64,000 nt of DNA from CAJXVY01 sp965657575 (lineage in GTDB: Bacteria > Actinomycetota > Actinomycetes > Actinomycetales > Microbacteriaceae), in contig CBFHOK010000004.1 in the NCBI GenBank assembly GCA_965657575.1, forward strand, positions 35,948-99,947, written 5' to 3'. This document shows, in pieces, positions 22,490 through 30,966 of this stretch; within the stretch, counting starts at the first letter, position 1; every line of letters begins with the position of its first letter. Under the pieces are notes generated by a model that saw only the letters and a list, made by a program, of their open reading frames with translations, was not told the origin of the DNA and searched no databases. Position numbers and translations under genes: made by a program.

Positions 22490-23710
22490 ATGGATACTGG
22501 TGAACTAAGTTGGGCAGTCACCGCGACTGCACTTGTTCTATTGATGACCCCCGGTCTTGCATTCTTCTACGGAGGACTTGTTAAGGCCAAGAGCGTTGTC
22601 AGCATGATGATGATGAGCTTTGGGTCCCTTGCACTAATTGGAGTCCTGTGGGTGCTTTACGGATACAGCATGTCTGCCGTGGAGAATCCTTATGACTTCA
22701 GTGGTAACCCATTTGCTTACTTCGGTTTGGAAGGCCTGGATAATGAGGGTCTGATTGGTGCAGCATTTGGTGCGACCTTCGCAATCATTACCGTTGCGCT
22801 GATCTCTGGAGCAATTGCTGACCGTGCCAAGTTCGGTGCATGGATGGTATTTGCCGGAATTTGGTCAACACTTGTTTACTTCCCTGTCGCCGCATGGGTG
22901 TGGGGTGGCGGATGGATCATGGAGCTGGGTTCAGCTCTAGGTCTTCCAGAGGTGATTGACTACGCAGGTGGTACCGCTGTTCACATCAACGCTGGTGCTG
23001 CCGCACTTGCTTTGTCAATTGTTTTGGGTAAGCGATTTGGATTCTCAAAGGGAATCATGCAGCCACACTCAGTGCCTCTGGTACTGCTCGGTGCCGCTCT
23101 ACTTTGGTTCGGCTGGTTTGGATTCAACGTTGGAGCTGAGTTCTTCAACGACATGGCCAACGCTGGGTTGATCACTGTAAACACTCTTGGGGCAACCGCC
23201 GCCGCAATCCTAGGTTGGATGGTTGTTGAGAAGTTCAAAGAGGGTAAGGCAACTAGCGTAGGTGCTGCCAGTGGTGCAGTCTCTGGTTTGGTTGCTATTA
23301 CTCCTGCATGTGCAAACGTAACTCCTGGTTTTGCTCTTCTGCTTGGTGTAATCGCTGGTGCAATCAGTGCTTACGCAATCGAGTTGAAGTTCAAGCTTGG
23401 TTATGACGACTCTCTAGACGTAGTTGGTATCCACCTTGTTGCCGGAATGGTCGGAACCCTCTACCTCGGATTCTTCGCAATTGACACCGGATTGTTCACC
23501 GGTGGAGACTTTGGACAGCTAGCCGTTCAGGCAATCGCAGCCTTTGGTGTGCTGGCATACAGCTTCGTGGTTGCATTGATCCTGGCTCTAGCCATTGAGA
23601 AGACCATGGGCTTCAGAATCACATCGGAAGATGAGATTGCTGGAGTTGACGTAGTTGTTCACGGTGAGGCTGCCTACAGCTTCGGCGAGGCACCTGCAGA
23701 ACAGAAATAA
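22490..23710 (+). CDS. amtB: Ammonium transporter, Amt family
   Basis: Trimeric ammonium channel/transporter; 406 residues with 11 predicted transmembrane helices. The pore His pair is present as GGTAVHINAGAAAL (about 163-176) and VGIHLVAGMVGTLY (about 312-325), along with FFYGGLVKAKSVVSMMMMSF at the N-terminus. No cleaved signal sequence is evident. No glnK or glnD follows; a terminator comes 11 bp after the stop, so it is monocistronic here. Strong GGAAAGGAAA Shine-Dalgarno before ATG. Confidence 0.97.
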   Translation: MDTGELSWAVTATALVLLMTPGLAFFYGGLVKAKSVVSMMMMSFGSLALIGVLWVLYGYSMSAVENPYDFSGNPFAYFGLEGLDNEGLIGAAFGATFAIITVALISGAIADRAKFGAWMVFAGIWSTLVYFPVAAWVWGGGWIMELGSALGLPEVIDYAGGTAVHINAGAAALALSIVLGKRFGFSKGIMQPHSVPLVLLGAALLWFGWFGFNVGAEFFNDMANAGLITVNTLGATAAAILGWMVVEKFKEGKATSVGAASGAVSGLVAITPACANVTPGFALLLGVIAGAISAYAIELKFKLGYDDSLDVVGIHLVAGMVGTLYLGFFAIDTGLFTGGDFGQLAVQAIAAFGVLAYSFVVALILALAIEKTMGFRITSEDEIAGVDVVVHGEAAYSFGEAPAEQK

Positions 23711-23721
23711 TGCCATAACAG

Positions 23722-23752
23722 CTAAAAGGGCGGAGCTTCTCCGCCCTTTTAG
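23722..23752 (+). terminator. Strong rho-independent terminator after amtB
   Basis: Perfect 14-bp stem, CTAAAAGGGCGGAG (23722-23735), loop CTT, CTCCGCCCTTTTAG (23739-23752). The GC-rich core is flanked by A-run and T-run, so it could work in both orientations. It isolates amtB from the downstream tRNA cluster. Confidence 0.9.
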
Positions 23753-23791
23753 TGTTTCTGGAGGCAATAACAACAACACAAATTCATTTTG

Positions 23792-23800
23792 TGGCATAAT
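23792..23800 (+). promoter_or_regulatory. Candidate extended -10 promoter of the tRNA cluster
   Basis: TGG-CATAAT: an extended -10 (TGn plus 5 of 6 -10 bases) ending 24 bp before tRNA-Gly. No matching -35 at 16-18 bp. Confidence 0.42.
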
Positions 23801-23824
23801 TAGCGGGCGCTCTTTTGAGTGCAT

Positions 23825-23896
23825 GCGGATGTGGCGCAGCGGTAGCGCATCACCTTGCCAAGGTGAGGGTCGCGAGTTCGAATCTCGTCATCCGCT
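23825..23896 (+). tRNA. tRNA-Gly (anticodon GCC)
   Basis: 72 nt. Acceptor GCGGATG pairs with CATCCGC, discriminator T; anticodon stem ACCTT/AAGGT around GCC; T-arm GCGAG-TTCGAAT-CTCGT. 3' CCA not encoded. Confidence 0.96.
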
Positions 23897-23925
23897 CTGA
23901 TTGAGAGTTTCGCTCTTGGTCTAAC

Positions 23926-23996
23926 GGTGGAGTGGCCGAGAGGCGAGGCAGCGGCCTGCAAAGCCGTCTACACGGGTTCGAATCCCGTCTTCACCT
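23926..23996 (+). tRNA. tRNA-Cys (anticodon GCA)
   Basis: 71 nt. Acceptor GGTGGAG pairs with CTTCACC (one G-T); anticodon loop CTGCAAA within CGGC/GCCG; T-arm CGGG-TTCGAAT-CCCG; discriminator T, as required for Cys. No encoded CCA. Confidence 0.96.
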
Positions 23997-24011
23997 CGTA
24001 GCAGTAACAAT

Positions 24012-24086
24012 GGGCGATTGGCGCAGTGGTAGCGCGCTTCCCTGACACGGAAGAGGTCACTGGTTCGAACCCAGTATCGCCCACCA
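24012..24086 (+). tRNA. tRNA-Val (anticodon GAC)
   Basis: Acceptor GGGCGAT pairs with ATCGCCC; anticodon GAC in CTTCC-CTGACAC-GGAAG; T-arm CTGG-TTCGAAC-CCAG; discriminator A at 24083 followed by an encoded CCA (24084-24086), unlike the other two. Same strand and about 15-30 bp spacing, so the three tRNAs are probably one transcript. Confidence 0.96.
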
Positions 24087-24087
24087 A

Positions 24088-25557
24088 CTACTTGGTTAGT
24101 TTGAGCGTTTTCGCGGTGTCCGCAAGTATCTTTTTTGAAAGTGCCTCATCTGAATTGATTGGCTTTTGAAAAGTTGGAATCATCTTCCGTATTACGGCCG
24201 TTTTCCTACTAACCAATTCAGGCTCGAGTTCTTGAAGTACATCTAACATAACCTTGGCGGAAACGCTCGCACCGGGACTAGCGCCCAACAGGCCACTAAT
24301 CGTTCGATCATCAGAGCTAATCACCTGGGTTCCAAACTGCAAGCTGCCAAACTTACCCTTGGGTGCTATGACCTGAGCTCTCTGGCCTGCTTCATAAAGG
24401 GTCCAATCCTGCTCCTCAGCGTCTGGCACAAACTCCTGCAGGCCAGCGAACTTCTTTTTCTTGCTTTTGAGAATCTCTGATATCAGATATTTCAAAAGAC
24501 CCAGGTTTGTTACTGCAACCGAAAGATAGGGCAGGAGATTCGCAAGTCTCACGCTAAATGGTAAATCCAACATTGAACCGTTTTTCAAAAACTTAGGATT
24601 GAAACCTGCAAACGGTCCAAACAACAACGAGGGTGTTCCATTGACTACTCTGGTGTCCAAATGTGGAACACTCATCGGTGGTGCACCAACTGCTGCCTGA
24701 GAATAAACCTTTGCCCAGTGCTTTTTTACAACCTCTGGATTATCAGTTCTTAGGAAATGACCACTGACCGGAAACGTTCCATAACCCTTTGCCTCTTTGA
24801 TTCCCGACGACTGCAATAGCTTTAGGGCATACCCGCCAGCTCCAACGAAAACCTTGTCCGCCGCCAGATAGCGGAAGTCGCTATTCATGGTCTTTAGTTC
24901 CCAGCCGTTGTCAACAAGCTTTCTCAATCTGATCACGTCTGTGTTTGATATCAACTCAACACCGTTGTCTTCCAGCCAGTGAATCATTTGACGGGTCATT
25001 TCGCCGTAATCAACATCAGTTCCGCTATCAATCTTTGTTGCAGCCACTACCTCGTCTTTGCGTCCCTCGATAAGTAGTGGAGTCCACTCCTTGATTTTGG
25101 CGAAATCTTCGGTGTATTCCATTCCTTCAAATAGTGGTTGGTTTTTCAGTGCTCGATGCCTTCGCCTGAGGTAGTCAACATCTTTCACACCTCTGACAAA
25201 GGTCATGTGCGGAACGGAGTTGATGAATGTTTTTGGGTCTTCAAGAATTCCATTTTTGACCATGTAGGACCAAAGCTGACGACTGATTACAAACTGTTCG
25301 TTAATAGAAACAGCCTTATCGGCACTAGGCAAGGATCCGTCGTTGCTGTCCGGCATGTAGTTGAGTTCACAAAGAGCCGCATGCCCTGTCCCTGCATTGT
25401 TCCAAACGTCGCTTGACTCTTTGGCTGGTGAATCCAGTCTTTCAACAATCGCTATCTTCAGCTCAGGGTTCAAAAGCTTCAGATAAACCCCATATGTCGC
25501 AGACATAATTCCTGCGCCAATTAGCACGTAGTCATATCGGGGTGTCTGATCAATCAC
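24088..25557 (-). CDS. mqo: Malate:quinone oxidoreductase
   Basis: Membrane-associated FAD enzyme oxidising L-malate to oxaloacetate with quinone reduction. 489 residues, normal length. N-terminal dinucleotide fold YDYVLIGAGIMSATYG (about 9-24), followed by VERLDSPAKESSDVWNNAGT, C-terminal FAD contact ISGLLGASPGAS (about 432-443). The gene ends 1 nt after the tRNA-Val CCA on the opposite strand. GTG start without a Shine-Dalgarno; TAGTCT lies 6 nt upstream. Confidence 0.96.
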   Translation of the reverse strand: MIDQTPRYDYVLIGAGIMSATYGVYLKLLNPELKIAIVERLDSPAKESSDVWNNAGTGHAALCELNYMPDSNDGSLPSADKAVSINEQFVISRQLWSYMVKNGILEDPKTFINSVPHMTFVRGVKDVDYLRRRHRALKNQPLFEGMEYTEDFAKIKEWTPLLIEGRKDEVVAATKIDSGTDVDYGEMTRQMIHWLEDNGVELISNTDVIRLRKLVDNGWELKTMNSDFRYLAADKVFVGAGGYALKLLQSSGIKEAKGYGTFPVSGHFLRTDNPEVVKKHWAKVYSQAAVGAPPMSVPHLDTRVVNGTPSLLFGPFAGFNPKFLKNGSMLDLPFSVRLANLLPYLSVAVTNLGLLKYLISEILKSKKKKFAGLQEFVPDAEEQDWTLYEAGQRAQVIAPKGKFGSLQFGTQVISSDDRTISGLLGASPGASVSAKVMLDVLQELEPELVSRKTAVIRKMIPTFQKPINSDEALSKKILADTAKTLKLTK

Positions 25558-25563
25558 CAGTTA

Positions 25564-25569
25564 AGACTA
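25564..25569 (-). promoter_or_regulatory. Putative leaderless -10 of mqo
   Basis: Minus-strand TAGTCT, then 6 nt (TAACTG), then GTG. It sits between the mqo start and the stop of the VIT1-like gene 16 bp away. No -35 recognised. Confidence 0.42.
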
Positions 25570-25573
25570 CCCG

Positions 25574-26107
25574 TTATAGGACTGCTACGCCGAAGGCTAG
25601 GCCAATTAGGTAACTGACGGCCATAGTGATCACACTCACCGCAACAATCCTTGCTGCTCCCTTTAGCGGGCTCGAATTACCGGCCCTGGCAGCGAGAACT
25701 CCGGTAATGGTAAGAGACACAGTTACGCCAATGAGAATTGCCGCCACCTGTAGGTTGGATGGAAAAATAATGACTGAGAGCATCGGTAGCACTGCTCCGG
25801 CGGTGAAGGCTAGGAATGAACTCACGGCGGCCTGCAATGGATTTGCCGTGATATCGGCTCCAGTTCGACCGTGACTGATTTCGGTGTCTTTTTGTGCAGA
25901 GACGCTTACGTATTCACCACCACCCATTGAAAACGCACCTGCTACGGTTGCTGCGACACCGGCGATTAGTACTTCTGTTGCTCCAACGCCGGCACCAACA
26001 ACCCCCATCAGCACACCGGCAACGCTAACAATGCCATCGTTGGCACCGAGCACTGCGGCCCTGAGCCAGTTGAGTCTTTTGTCCAATTCTTTATTCACAA
26101 TCATCAA
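25574..26107 (-). CDS. VIT1/CCC1 family metal transporter, short form
   Basis: 177-residue membrane protein of the VIT1/CCC1 (vacuolar iron/manganese transporter) family. WLRAAVLGANDGIVSVAGVLMG (TM1, written in two parts as WLRAAVLGANDGI and VSVAGVLMG) and AGAFSMGGGEYVSVSAQKD (TM2 end) are signature stretches, followed by three more helices. Metal export from the cytoplasm is inferred from family. The loop between TM2 and TM3 is only about 20 residues, so the cytoplasmic metal-binding domain of longer members is absent. Start TTG 26107 or ATG 26104. Divergent from thrS. Confidence 0.85.
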   Translation of the reverse strand: MMIVNKELDKRLNWLRAAVLGANDGIVSVAGVLMGVVGAGVGATEVLIAGVAATVAGAFSMGGGEYVSVSAQKDTEISHGRTGADITANPLQAAVSSFLAFTAGAVLPMLSVIIFPSNLQVAAILIGVTVSLTITGVLAARAGNSSPLKGAARIVAVSVITMAVSYLIGLAFGVAVL

Positions 26108-26157
26108 TAATGCTCTAGAAACTCATTCATTCAACTTAGCCAGGCCTAACCAACAGC

Positions 26158-26163
26158 TAGACT
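26158..26163 (+). promoter_or_regulatory. Putative leaderless -10 of thrS
   Basis: TAGACT, 7 nt, then GTG 26171. There is no Shine-Dalgarno between them. The 63-bp divergent gap leaves no room for a T-box leader. Confidence 0.45.
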
Positions 26164-26170
26164 TTGCCGA

Positions 26171-28153
26171 GTGAGAGTAACTGTTGATGGCGCAATAACC
26201 GAGCTGGCCGAGCAAGCTACTGGATTTGATGTTTATCCGGAGCGGGAAGTAATTGCCATGTTCCTAAACGGCGAACAGGCAGATTTGGCCAGGACGATTT
26301 CCGATGGTGACGAAGTAGGGGCAATCAGAATTGACAGCTCAGAGGGCTTGCAGATTTTAAGACACTCTGTAGCGCACATCACAGCTCAAGCAGTTCAAGA
26401 TCTATTCGAGGCCAAGCTCGGTATTGGCCCGCCGATTGAAGACGGTTTCTACTATGACTTCTTAATCGACACTCCGCTCACTGAAGACGACCTTCAGAAA
26501 ATTCAAAAGCGAATGAAAGAAATAGTAAAAGCAAATCAACGTTTCACTCGCGTCGTTGTCGACGAGAAACAAGCCCGAGAAGAAATGGCGGAGGAGCCAT
26601 TAAAACTTGAGCTTCTGGACAAACGTAACGAATCGCTAGATGAGGGCAACATTGAGGTTGACGCCGGTGAACTAACGATTTATCAAAACATTGACCCGAG
26701 AACCGGAGAGCTTAAATGGCAGGACCTCTGTCGGGGCCCGCATGTTCCAAACACAAGGATTGCCGATAAGGGTTTTGCCCTGACCAGGGTAAGTGCTGCC
26801 TACTGGCTTGGAAACCAAGACTCTCATTCCCTGCAGCGTGTTTACGGGACAGCTTGGCCAGATGCTGAGTCGCTGGATAACTACAAACAAAAACTTGAAG
26901 AGGCTGCCAGGCGTGATCATAGAAAACTTGGGCAAGAATTAGATCTATTTAGCTTTCCAACGGAAATTGGCTCTGGTCTTGCCGTATTTCATCCCAAGGG
27001 GGGAATCATCCGCCAGGTGATGGAGGACTACAGTCGCAAAAAGCACTTGGAAGCTGGCTACGAATTCGTCTACTCACCTCACATCAGCAAGCAAAACCTT
27101 TTTGAAATCAGTGGTCATCTGCAGTGGTATTCAGACGGCATGTTCCCGCCAATGCAGATTGACGCTGAATATGGTGAAGATGGTGAGCTGAAAAAACAGG
27201 GTCAGAACTACTACCTAAAGCCTATGAACTGCCCTTTCCATATCCTGATATATAAGTCTAGGTCTCGCAGCTACCGAGAGCTTCCGCTCAGAATGTTTGA
27301 GTTTGGAAGTGTTTACCGCTACGAGAAAAGCGGTGTGGTTCACGGGTTGACCAGGGTTAGAGGGATGACCCAGGATGATGCCCACTTGTTTGTCACCAAG
27401 GACGATCTTGAGACCGAGATTGAAAATGTATTGAAGTTTGTTCTGGATCTGCTCAGAGATTATGGGTTGGATGATTTCTACCTCGAACTGAGCACTCGAG
27501 ATGATGGCGATAAATTCGTCGGTGATCCACAAGCCTGGGAAACCGCCACCGATACCCTAAGGCGAGTGGCCGAATCCACTGGGTTAGAACTGGTTCCAGA
27601 TCCTGGCGGGGCTGCATTCTATGGTCCAAAGATTTCGGTTCAGGCTAGGGACGCGATAGGCAGAACCTGGCAGATGAGCACAATACAGCTTGATTTCAAT
27701 CTTCCCGAAAGATTTGAACTTGAGTATGTCGGGAATGATGGGGAAAAACATCGCCCGATAATGCTTCACCGGGCATTATTCGGCTCGATTGAAAGATTTT
27801 TCGGAGTGCTAACAGAACACTACGCCGGACACTTTCCACCCTGGCTTGCGCCAGTCCAGGTGGTTTGCGTGCCCATCACCGAAGCACAGGTTCCATATCT
27901 GCAGTCCTTCGCACATACCTTGCGGTCCAAAGGAATCAGAGTTGAGGTTGATCTCACCGATGAGCGGATGCAGAAAAAGATTCGTAACCACACTTTGGCA
28001 AAGATTCCATACATGGTCATCGCTGGCGAAACTGATGAGCAGGCAGGAGCTGTCAGTTTCAGGTTTAGGGATGGAACACAAAGAAACGGAATTGAGTTGG
28101 ACTCTGCAGTTGAAGAAATAACCAGAGTGGTTGAAAGCAGGGAGCAGGTTTAG
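26171..28153 (+). CDS. thrS: Threonyl-tRNA synthetase
   Basis: Class II aminoacyl-tRNA synthetase, 660 residues. A short TGS-like N-terminus is followed by the editing domain with HSVAHITAQAVQ (about 64) and later CRGPHVPNTRI, then the catalytic core with FKPMNCPFH-type LKPMNCPFHILIYKSR, motif 2 LRMFEFGSVYRYEKSGVVHG, motif 3 GSIERFFGVLTEHYAG, and the anticodon-binding domain (about 560-655). GTG start, probably leaderless. The thrS-HIT order is common in Actinobacteria. Confidence 0.97.
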   Translation: MRVTVDGAITELAEQATGFDVYPEREVIAMFLNGEQADLARTISDGDEVGAIRIDSSEGLQILRHSVAHITAQAVQDLFEAKLGIGPPIEDGFYYDFLIDTPLTEDDLQKIQKRMKEIVKANQRFTRVVVDEKQAREEMAEEPLKLELLDKRNESLDEGNIEVDAGELTIYQNIDPRTGELKWQDLCRGPHVPNTRIADKGFALTRVSAAYWLGNQDSHSLQRVYGTAWPDAESLDNYKQKLEEAARRDHRKLGQELDLFSFPTEIGSGLAVFHPKGGIIRQVMEDYSRKKHLEAGYEFVYSPHISKQNLFEISGHLQWYSDGMFPPMQIDAEYGEDGELKKQGQNYYLKPMNCPFHILIYKSRSRSYRELPLRMFEFGSVYRYEKSGVVHGLTRVRGMTQDDAHLFVTKDDLETEIENVLKFVLDLLRDYGLDDFYLELSTRDDGDKFVGDPQAWETATDTLRRVAESTGLELVPDPGGAAFYGPKISVQARDAIGRTWQMSTIQLDFNLPERFELEYVGNDGEKHRPIMLHRALFGSIERFFGVLTEHYAGHFPPWLAPVQVVCVPITEAQVPYLQSFAHTLRSKGIRVEVDLTDERMQKKIRNHTLAKIPYMVIAGETDEQAGAVSFRFRDGTQRNGIELDSAVEEITRVVESREQV

Positions 28154-28702
28154 TTGGAAGCCGAGTCAAGCCAAGGCTTAGGGGAAAAGTGGGACGGTTT
28201 TGAACGTCTCTGGACTCCTCACAGACTTGTTTATATCCAAAATGGCCAGCAACCCAAGGATTCTGACTGCCCTTTCTGTCTAGCCCCGGATAAGTCCGAT
28301 GAAGACGGATTGATTGTTCGTCGTGGAAAAACTGGTTTTGTGTTGATGAATCTTTTCCCATATAACGCAGGACACATTTTGGTTTGCCCCTACCGTCACT
28401 ATTCGACTTTAGATTTGGCAACCAAAGAGGAAAGCGATGAAATTACGCAGCTGACTCAGGAGGCGATGAGAGTCCTTCGAGGTGTTAGTGGAACTCATGG
28501 ATTTAACATTGGTTTGAACCAGGGTGAGATTGCCGGAGCTGGTATAGCCGGTCACCTTCATCAACATATAGTTCCCAGGTGGCGCAACGACGCGAATTTT
28601 TTCCCAATCATCGGCCAGACTAAAGCATTACCTAGACTGATAGGCGATGTACGGGAAGAGCTTCAACAACGATGGGATGAATTCAAAGACCATCAGGGTT
28701 GA
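28154..28702 (+). CDS. HIT domain protein (AP4A phosphorylase-like)
   Basis: 182-residue histidine-triad hydrolase/transferase. Zinc-type CPFC near residue 38, substrate strand FPYNAGHILVCPYRHYS (about 68), and the catalytic GHLHQHIVPRW (about 133). Homologues downstream of thrS in Mycobacterium (Rv2613c) are diadenosine tetraphosphate phosphorylases; the same role is likely but inferred. TTG start immediately after the thrS stop with GGAG about 9 nt before it. Confidence 0.92.
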   Translation: MEAESSQGLGEKWDGFERLWTPHRLVYIQNGQQPKDSDCPFCLAPDKSDEDGLIVRRGKTGFVLMNLFPYNAGHILVCPYRHYSTLDLATKEESDEITQLTQEAMRVLRGVSGTHGFNIGLNQGEIAGAGIAGHLHQHIVPRWRNDANFFPIIGQTKALPRLIGDVREELQQRWDEFKDHQG

Positions 28703-28745
28703 TTCATTAGTCGTAACATATTTATCCCAAGCAGTGACGAATTCC

Positions 28746-28751
28746 TAGGAT
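28746..28751 (+). promoter_or_regulatory. Possible -10 (or Shine-Dalgarno) of pdxS
   Basis: TAGGAT, 6 nt, then ATG 28758. The inner AGGA could equally serve as a Shine-Dalgarno at 7 nt, so leaderless initiation is ambiguous here. Confidence 0.35.
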
Positions 28752-28757
28752 GTAGAC

Positions 28758-29648
28758 ATGAGTAATTTTGAAACAGGCACCCCACTTGTAAAGCGTGGAT
28801 TAGCAGAGATGCTCAAGGGTGGAGTGATCATGGACGTGGTCACCGCCGAGCAGGCAAAAATCGCTGAGGATGCGGGTGCTGTTGCTGTTATGGCGCTTGA
28901 AAGAGTTCCTGCTGATATTCGAGCAGAGGGTGGCGTGGCACGTATGAGCGACCCACAACTTATTGATGAGATCAAAGCGGCCGTATCTATTCCGGTGATG
29001 GCAAAAGCCAGAATCGGTCATTTCGTGGAAGCTCAGATTTTGCAGGCCCTAGAAGTTGACTACATCGACGAGTCTGAAGTTCTATCTCCAGCTGATTATG
29101 TCAACCACATAGACAAGCTCGGTTTCGATGTCCCATTTGTGTGCGGTGCGACCAATTTGGGAGAAGCGCTCAGGCGAATTACCGAGGGTGCAGCAATGAT
29201 TCGCAGCAAAGGTGAGGCGGGTACTGGTGATGTCAGCGAGGCCACCAAGCACATTCGCACCATCCTGGGAGAAATCCGAAATCTCAGCTCAAAATCCCCT
29301 GAAGAGCTGTATGTGTCAGCCAAAGAGCTTCAAGCACCTTATGCCTTGGTGAAAGAGGTTGCCGAATCCGGCAAGCTTCCGGTCGTTTTGTTTACAGCTG
29401 GTGGAGTCGCAACACCAGCCGATGCTGCGATGATGATGCAGTTGGGTGCGGATGGCGTGTTTGTGGGGTCGGGTATCTTTAAATCGGGAAACCCAGAGCA
29501 AAGAGCCAGGGCCATTGTGAAGGCAACCACACACTTCAATGACCCAGTGGCGATAGCCGATGCAAGTAGAAATCTTGGTGAAGCAATGGTGGGTATCAAC
29601 GTCAATGATCTTCCTGCACCCCACAGACTGGCCGAACGCGGTTGGTAA
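28758..29648 (+). CDS. pdxS: Pyridoxal 5'-phosphate synthase subunit PdxS
   Basis: Synthase subunit of the DXP-independent B6 pathway: makes PLP from ribose 5-phosphate, glyceraldehyde 3-phosphate and ammonia supplied by PdxT. 296 residues. GGVIMDVVTAEQAKIAEDAG (N-terminal signature), catalytic Lys in PVMAKARIGHFVEAQ (about 76), second Lys and phosphate site in IRSKGEAGTGDVSEATKH (about 147), GGVATPADAAMMMQLGADG (about 215). Overlaps pdxT by 7 nt. Confidence 0.97.
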   Translation: MSNFETGTPLVKRGLAEMLKGGVIMDVVTAEQAKIAEDAGAVAVMALERVPADIRAEGGVARMSDPQLIDEIKAAVSIPVMAKARIGHFVEAQILQALEVDYIDESEVLSPADYVNHIDKLGFDVPFVCGATNLGEALRRITEGAAMIRSKGEAGTGDVSEATKHIRTILGEIRNLSSKSPEELYVSAKELQAPYALVKEVAESGKLPVVLFTAGGVATPADAAMMMQLGADGVFVGSGIFKSGNPEQRARAIVKATTHFNDPVAIADASRNLGEAMVGINVNDLPAPHRLAERGW

Positions 29649-30205
29649 CAGTAGGTGTTCTTGCCCTGCAGGGTGGAGTAATTGAACACCTCAGGCTTTT
29701 GAACTCAATCGGCGTTGACGCCAAGCCTGTGAAAGCAGAGAAAGACCTGGTAGGGATTGACGGGTTGATTATTCCAGGTGGCGAGTCCACAACCATTAGT
29801 AAGTTATTGACCATTTTTGAACTGCAGAGCTCACTCACGAAGCTCATTGCTAATGGTTTGCCAACTCTAGGTACTTGTGCAGGACTGATCCTTCTTTCAA
29901 AAGAGGTCGATGGTGCAAAGGGGTATTTCCAGGCGCTTTCCTGCTCGGTTGAAAGAAATGCATACGGGTCTCAATTGGCAAGTGGCGAGGCAAACGTTCG
30001 CTATGAAAACGGGTCAGAGGAAAAGGCCGCTTTCATTCGTGCCCCCAAGATAAGCGACTACGGCAATACTCGACCCATTGGCTGGGTGGGGGATGAAACA
30101 GTGGCAGTGATTGAGGGAAGCGTTATTGGTGCTAGTTATCATCCAGAGCTTACGGATTCCACAATGCTTCACCAAAAACTTATTGAACTTATAAAAGCCC
30201 ACTAA
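29642..30205 (+). CDS. pdxT: Pyridoxal 5'-phosphate synthase glutaminase subunit PdxT
   Basis: Class I glutaminase partner of PdxS. All catalytic parts are present in 187 residues: IPGGESTTISKLL (about 44), nucleophile Cys in GTCAGLILLSKE (about 78) and the His-x-Glu in SYHPELT (about 170). This contrasts with the dead GatD-like protein elsewhere in the window. TTG start overlapping the pdxS end. Confidence 0.96.
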   Translation: MVTVGVLALQGGVIEHLRLLNSIGVDAKPVKAEKDLVGIDGLIIPGGESTTISKLLTIFELQSSLTKLIANGLPTLGTCAGLILLSKEVDGAKGYFQALSCSVERNAYGSQLASGEANVRYENGSEEKAAFIRAPKISDYGNTRPIGWVGDETVAVIEGSVIGASYHPELTDSTMLHQKLIELIKAH

Positions 30206-30208
30206 AAT
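30203..30208 (+). promoter_or_regulatory. Weak leaderless -10 candidate of yebC
   Basis: TAAAAT, 8 nt, then ATG 30217, with no Shine-Dalgarno between. Its first two bases lie in the pdxT stop codon. Confidence 0.3.
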
Positions 30209-30216
30209 AAGCGTCT

Positions 30217-30966
30217 ATGTCAGGTCACTCCAAGTGGGCAACCACAAAACACAAAAAAGCAGCTAACGATGCGAAGCGAGCAAAGCTTTTTGCAAAGTTA
30301 ATCAAAAACATTGAGGTTGCCAGCAGGCTCGGAGGTCCAGATTTAGATGGAAACCCAACTCTTTACGATGCAGTCCAGAAGGCCAAGAAGAACTCACTGC
30401 CAGCAGACAACATTGACCGTGCAATAAAGCGTGGTGCCGGGATTGATGGGGCAGGTGTTGAATACACCACAATCATGTATGAAGGCTACGCCGCCGGGGG
30501 TGTAGCCGTCTTGATCGAGTGTCTAACCGACAATAAAAACCGTGCAGCTGCAGAGGTAAGGCTCGCGATGAGCCGTTCCGGAGGATCTATGGCGGACCCC
30601 GGAAGCGTTAGCTACCAGTTTGCAAGAAAGGGCGTAATTCTCCTCGACGGTATAAGCGAAGAAGAAGCAATGGAAGCAGCCCTAGATGAGGGCATCGAAG
30701 AGATTGAATCCAACGACACTCAATTGATTATCACCACCGAACCTCAGGACATGGTCAAGGTTAGGACAGCACTCCAAGCTGCAGGTCTTGATTATGAAAG
30801 CGCAGATGTTGAGTTCGTATCAAGCATGAAGGTAACTTGCGATAAAGAAACCGCAACAAAGGCTATAAAGCTTGTGGATGCTCTTGAAGATTTGGATGAC
30901 GTGCAGTCGGTATTTACAAATATGGAGATACCCTCCGAGGTACTGGAACAACTTGAGGCCAGTTGA
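30217..30966 (+). CDS. yebC: YebC/PmpR family DNA-binding/translation factor
   Basis: 249-residue YebC family protein starting MSGHSKWATTKHKKAANDAK, the family hallmark. Domain 2 includes GYAAGGVAVLIECLTDNKNRA (two adjacent motifs, about 87-107), and domain 3 a ferredoxin-like fold. Members act as transcription regulators or, as shown recently for some, in relieving ribosome stalling; which applies here is not known. Lies before ruvCAB as in many Actinobacteria; overlaps ruvC by 4 nt. Confidence 0.93.
   Translation: MSGHSKWATTKHKKAANDAKRAKLFAKLIKNIEVASRLGGPDLDGNPTLYDAVQKAKKNSLPADNIDRAIKRGAGIDGAGVEYTTIMYEGYAAGGVAVLIECLTDNKNRAAAEVRLAMSRSGGSMADPGSVSYQFARKGVILLDGISEEEAMEAALDEGIEEIESNDTQLIITTEPQDMVKVRTALQAAGLDYESADVEFVSSMKVTCDKETATKAIKLVDALEDLDDVQSVFTNMEIPSEVLEQLEAS

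Noticed and set aside
26108..26170. T-box leader for thrS
   Set aside because: Only 63 bp to the divergent gene, no stem-loops or T-box sequence.
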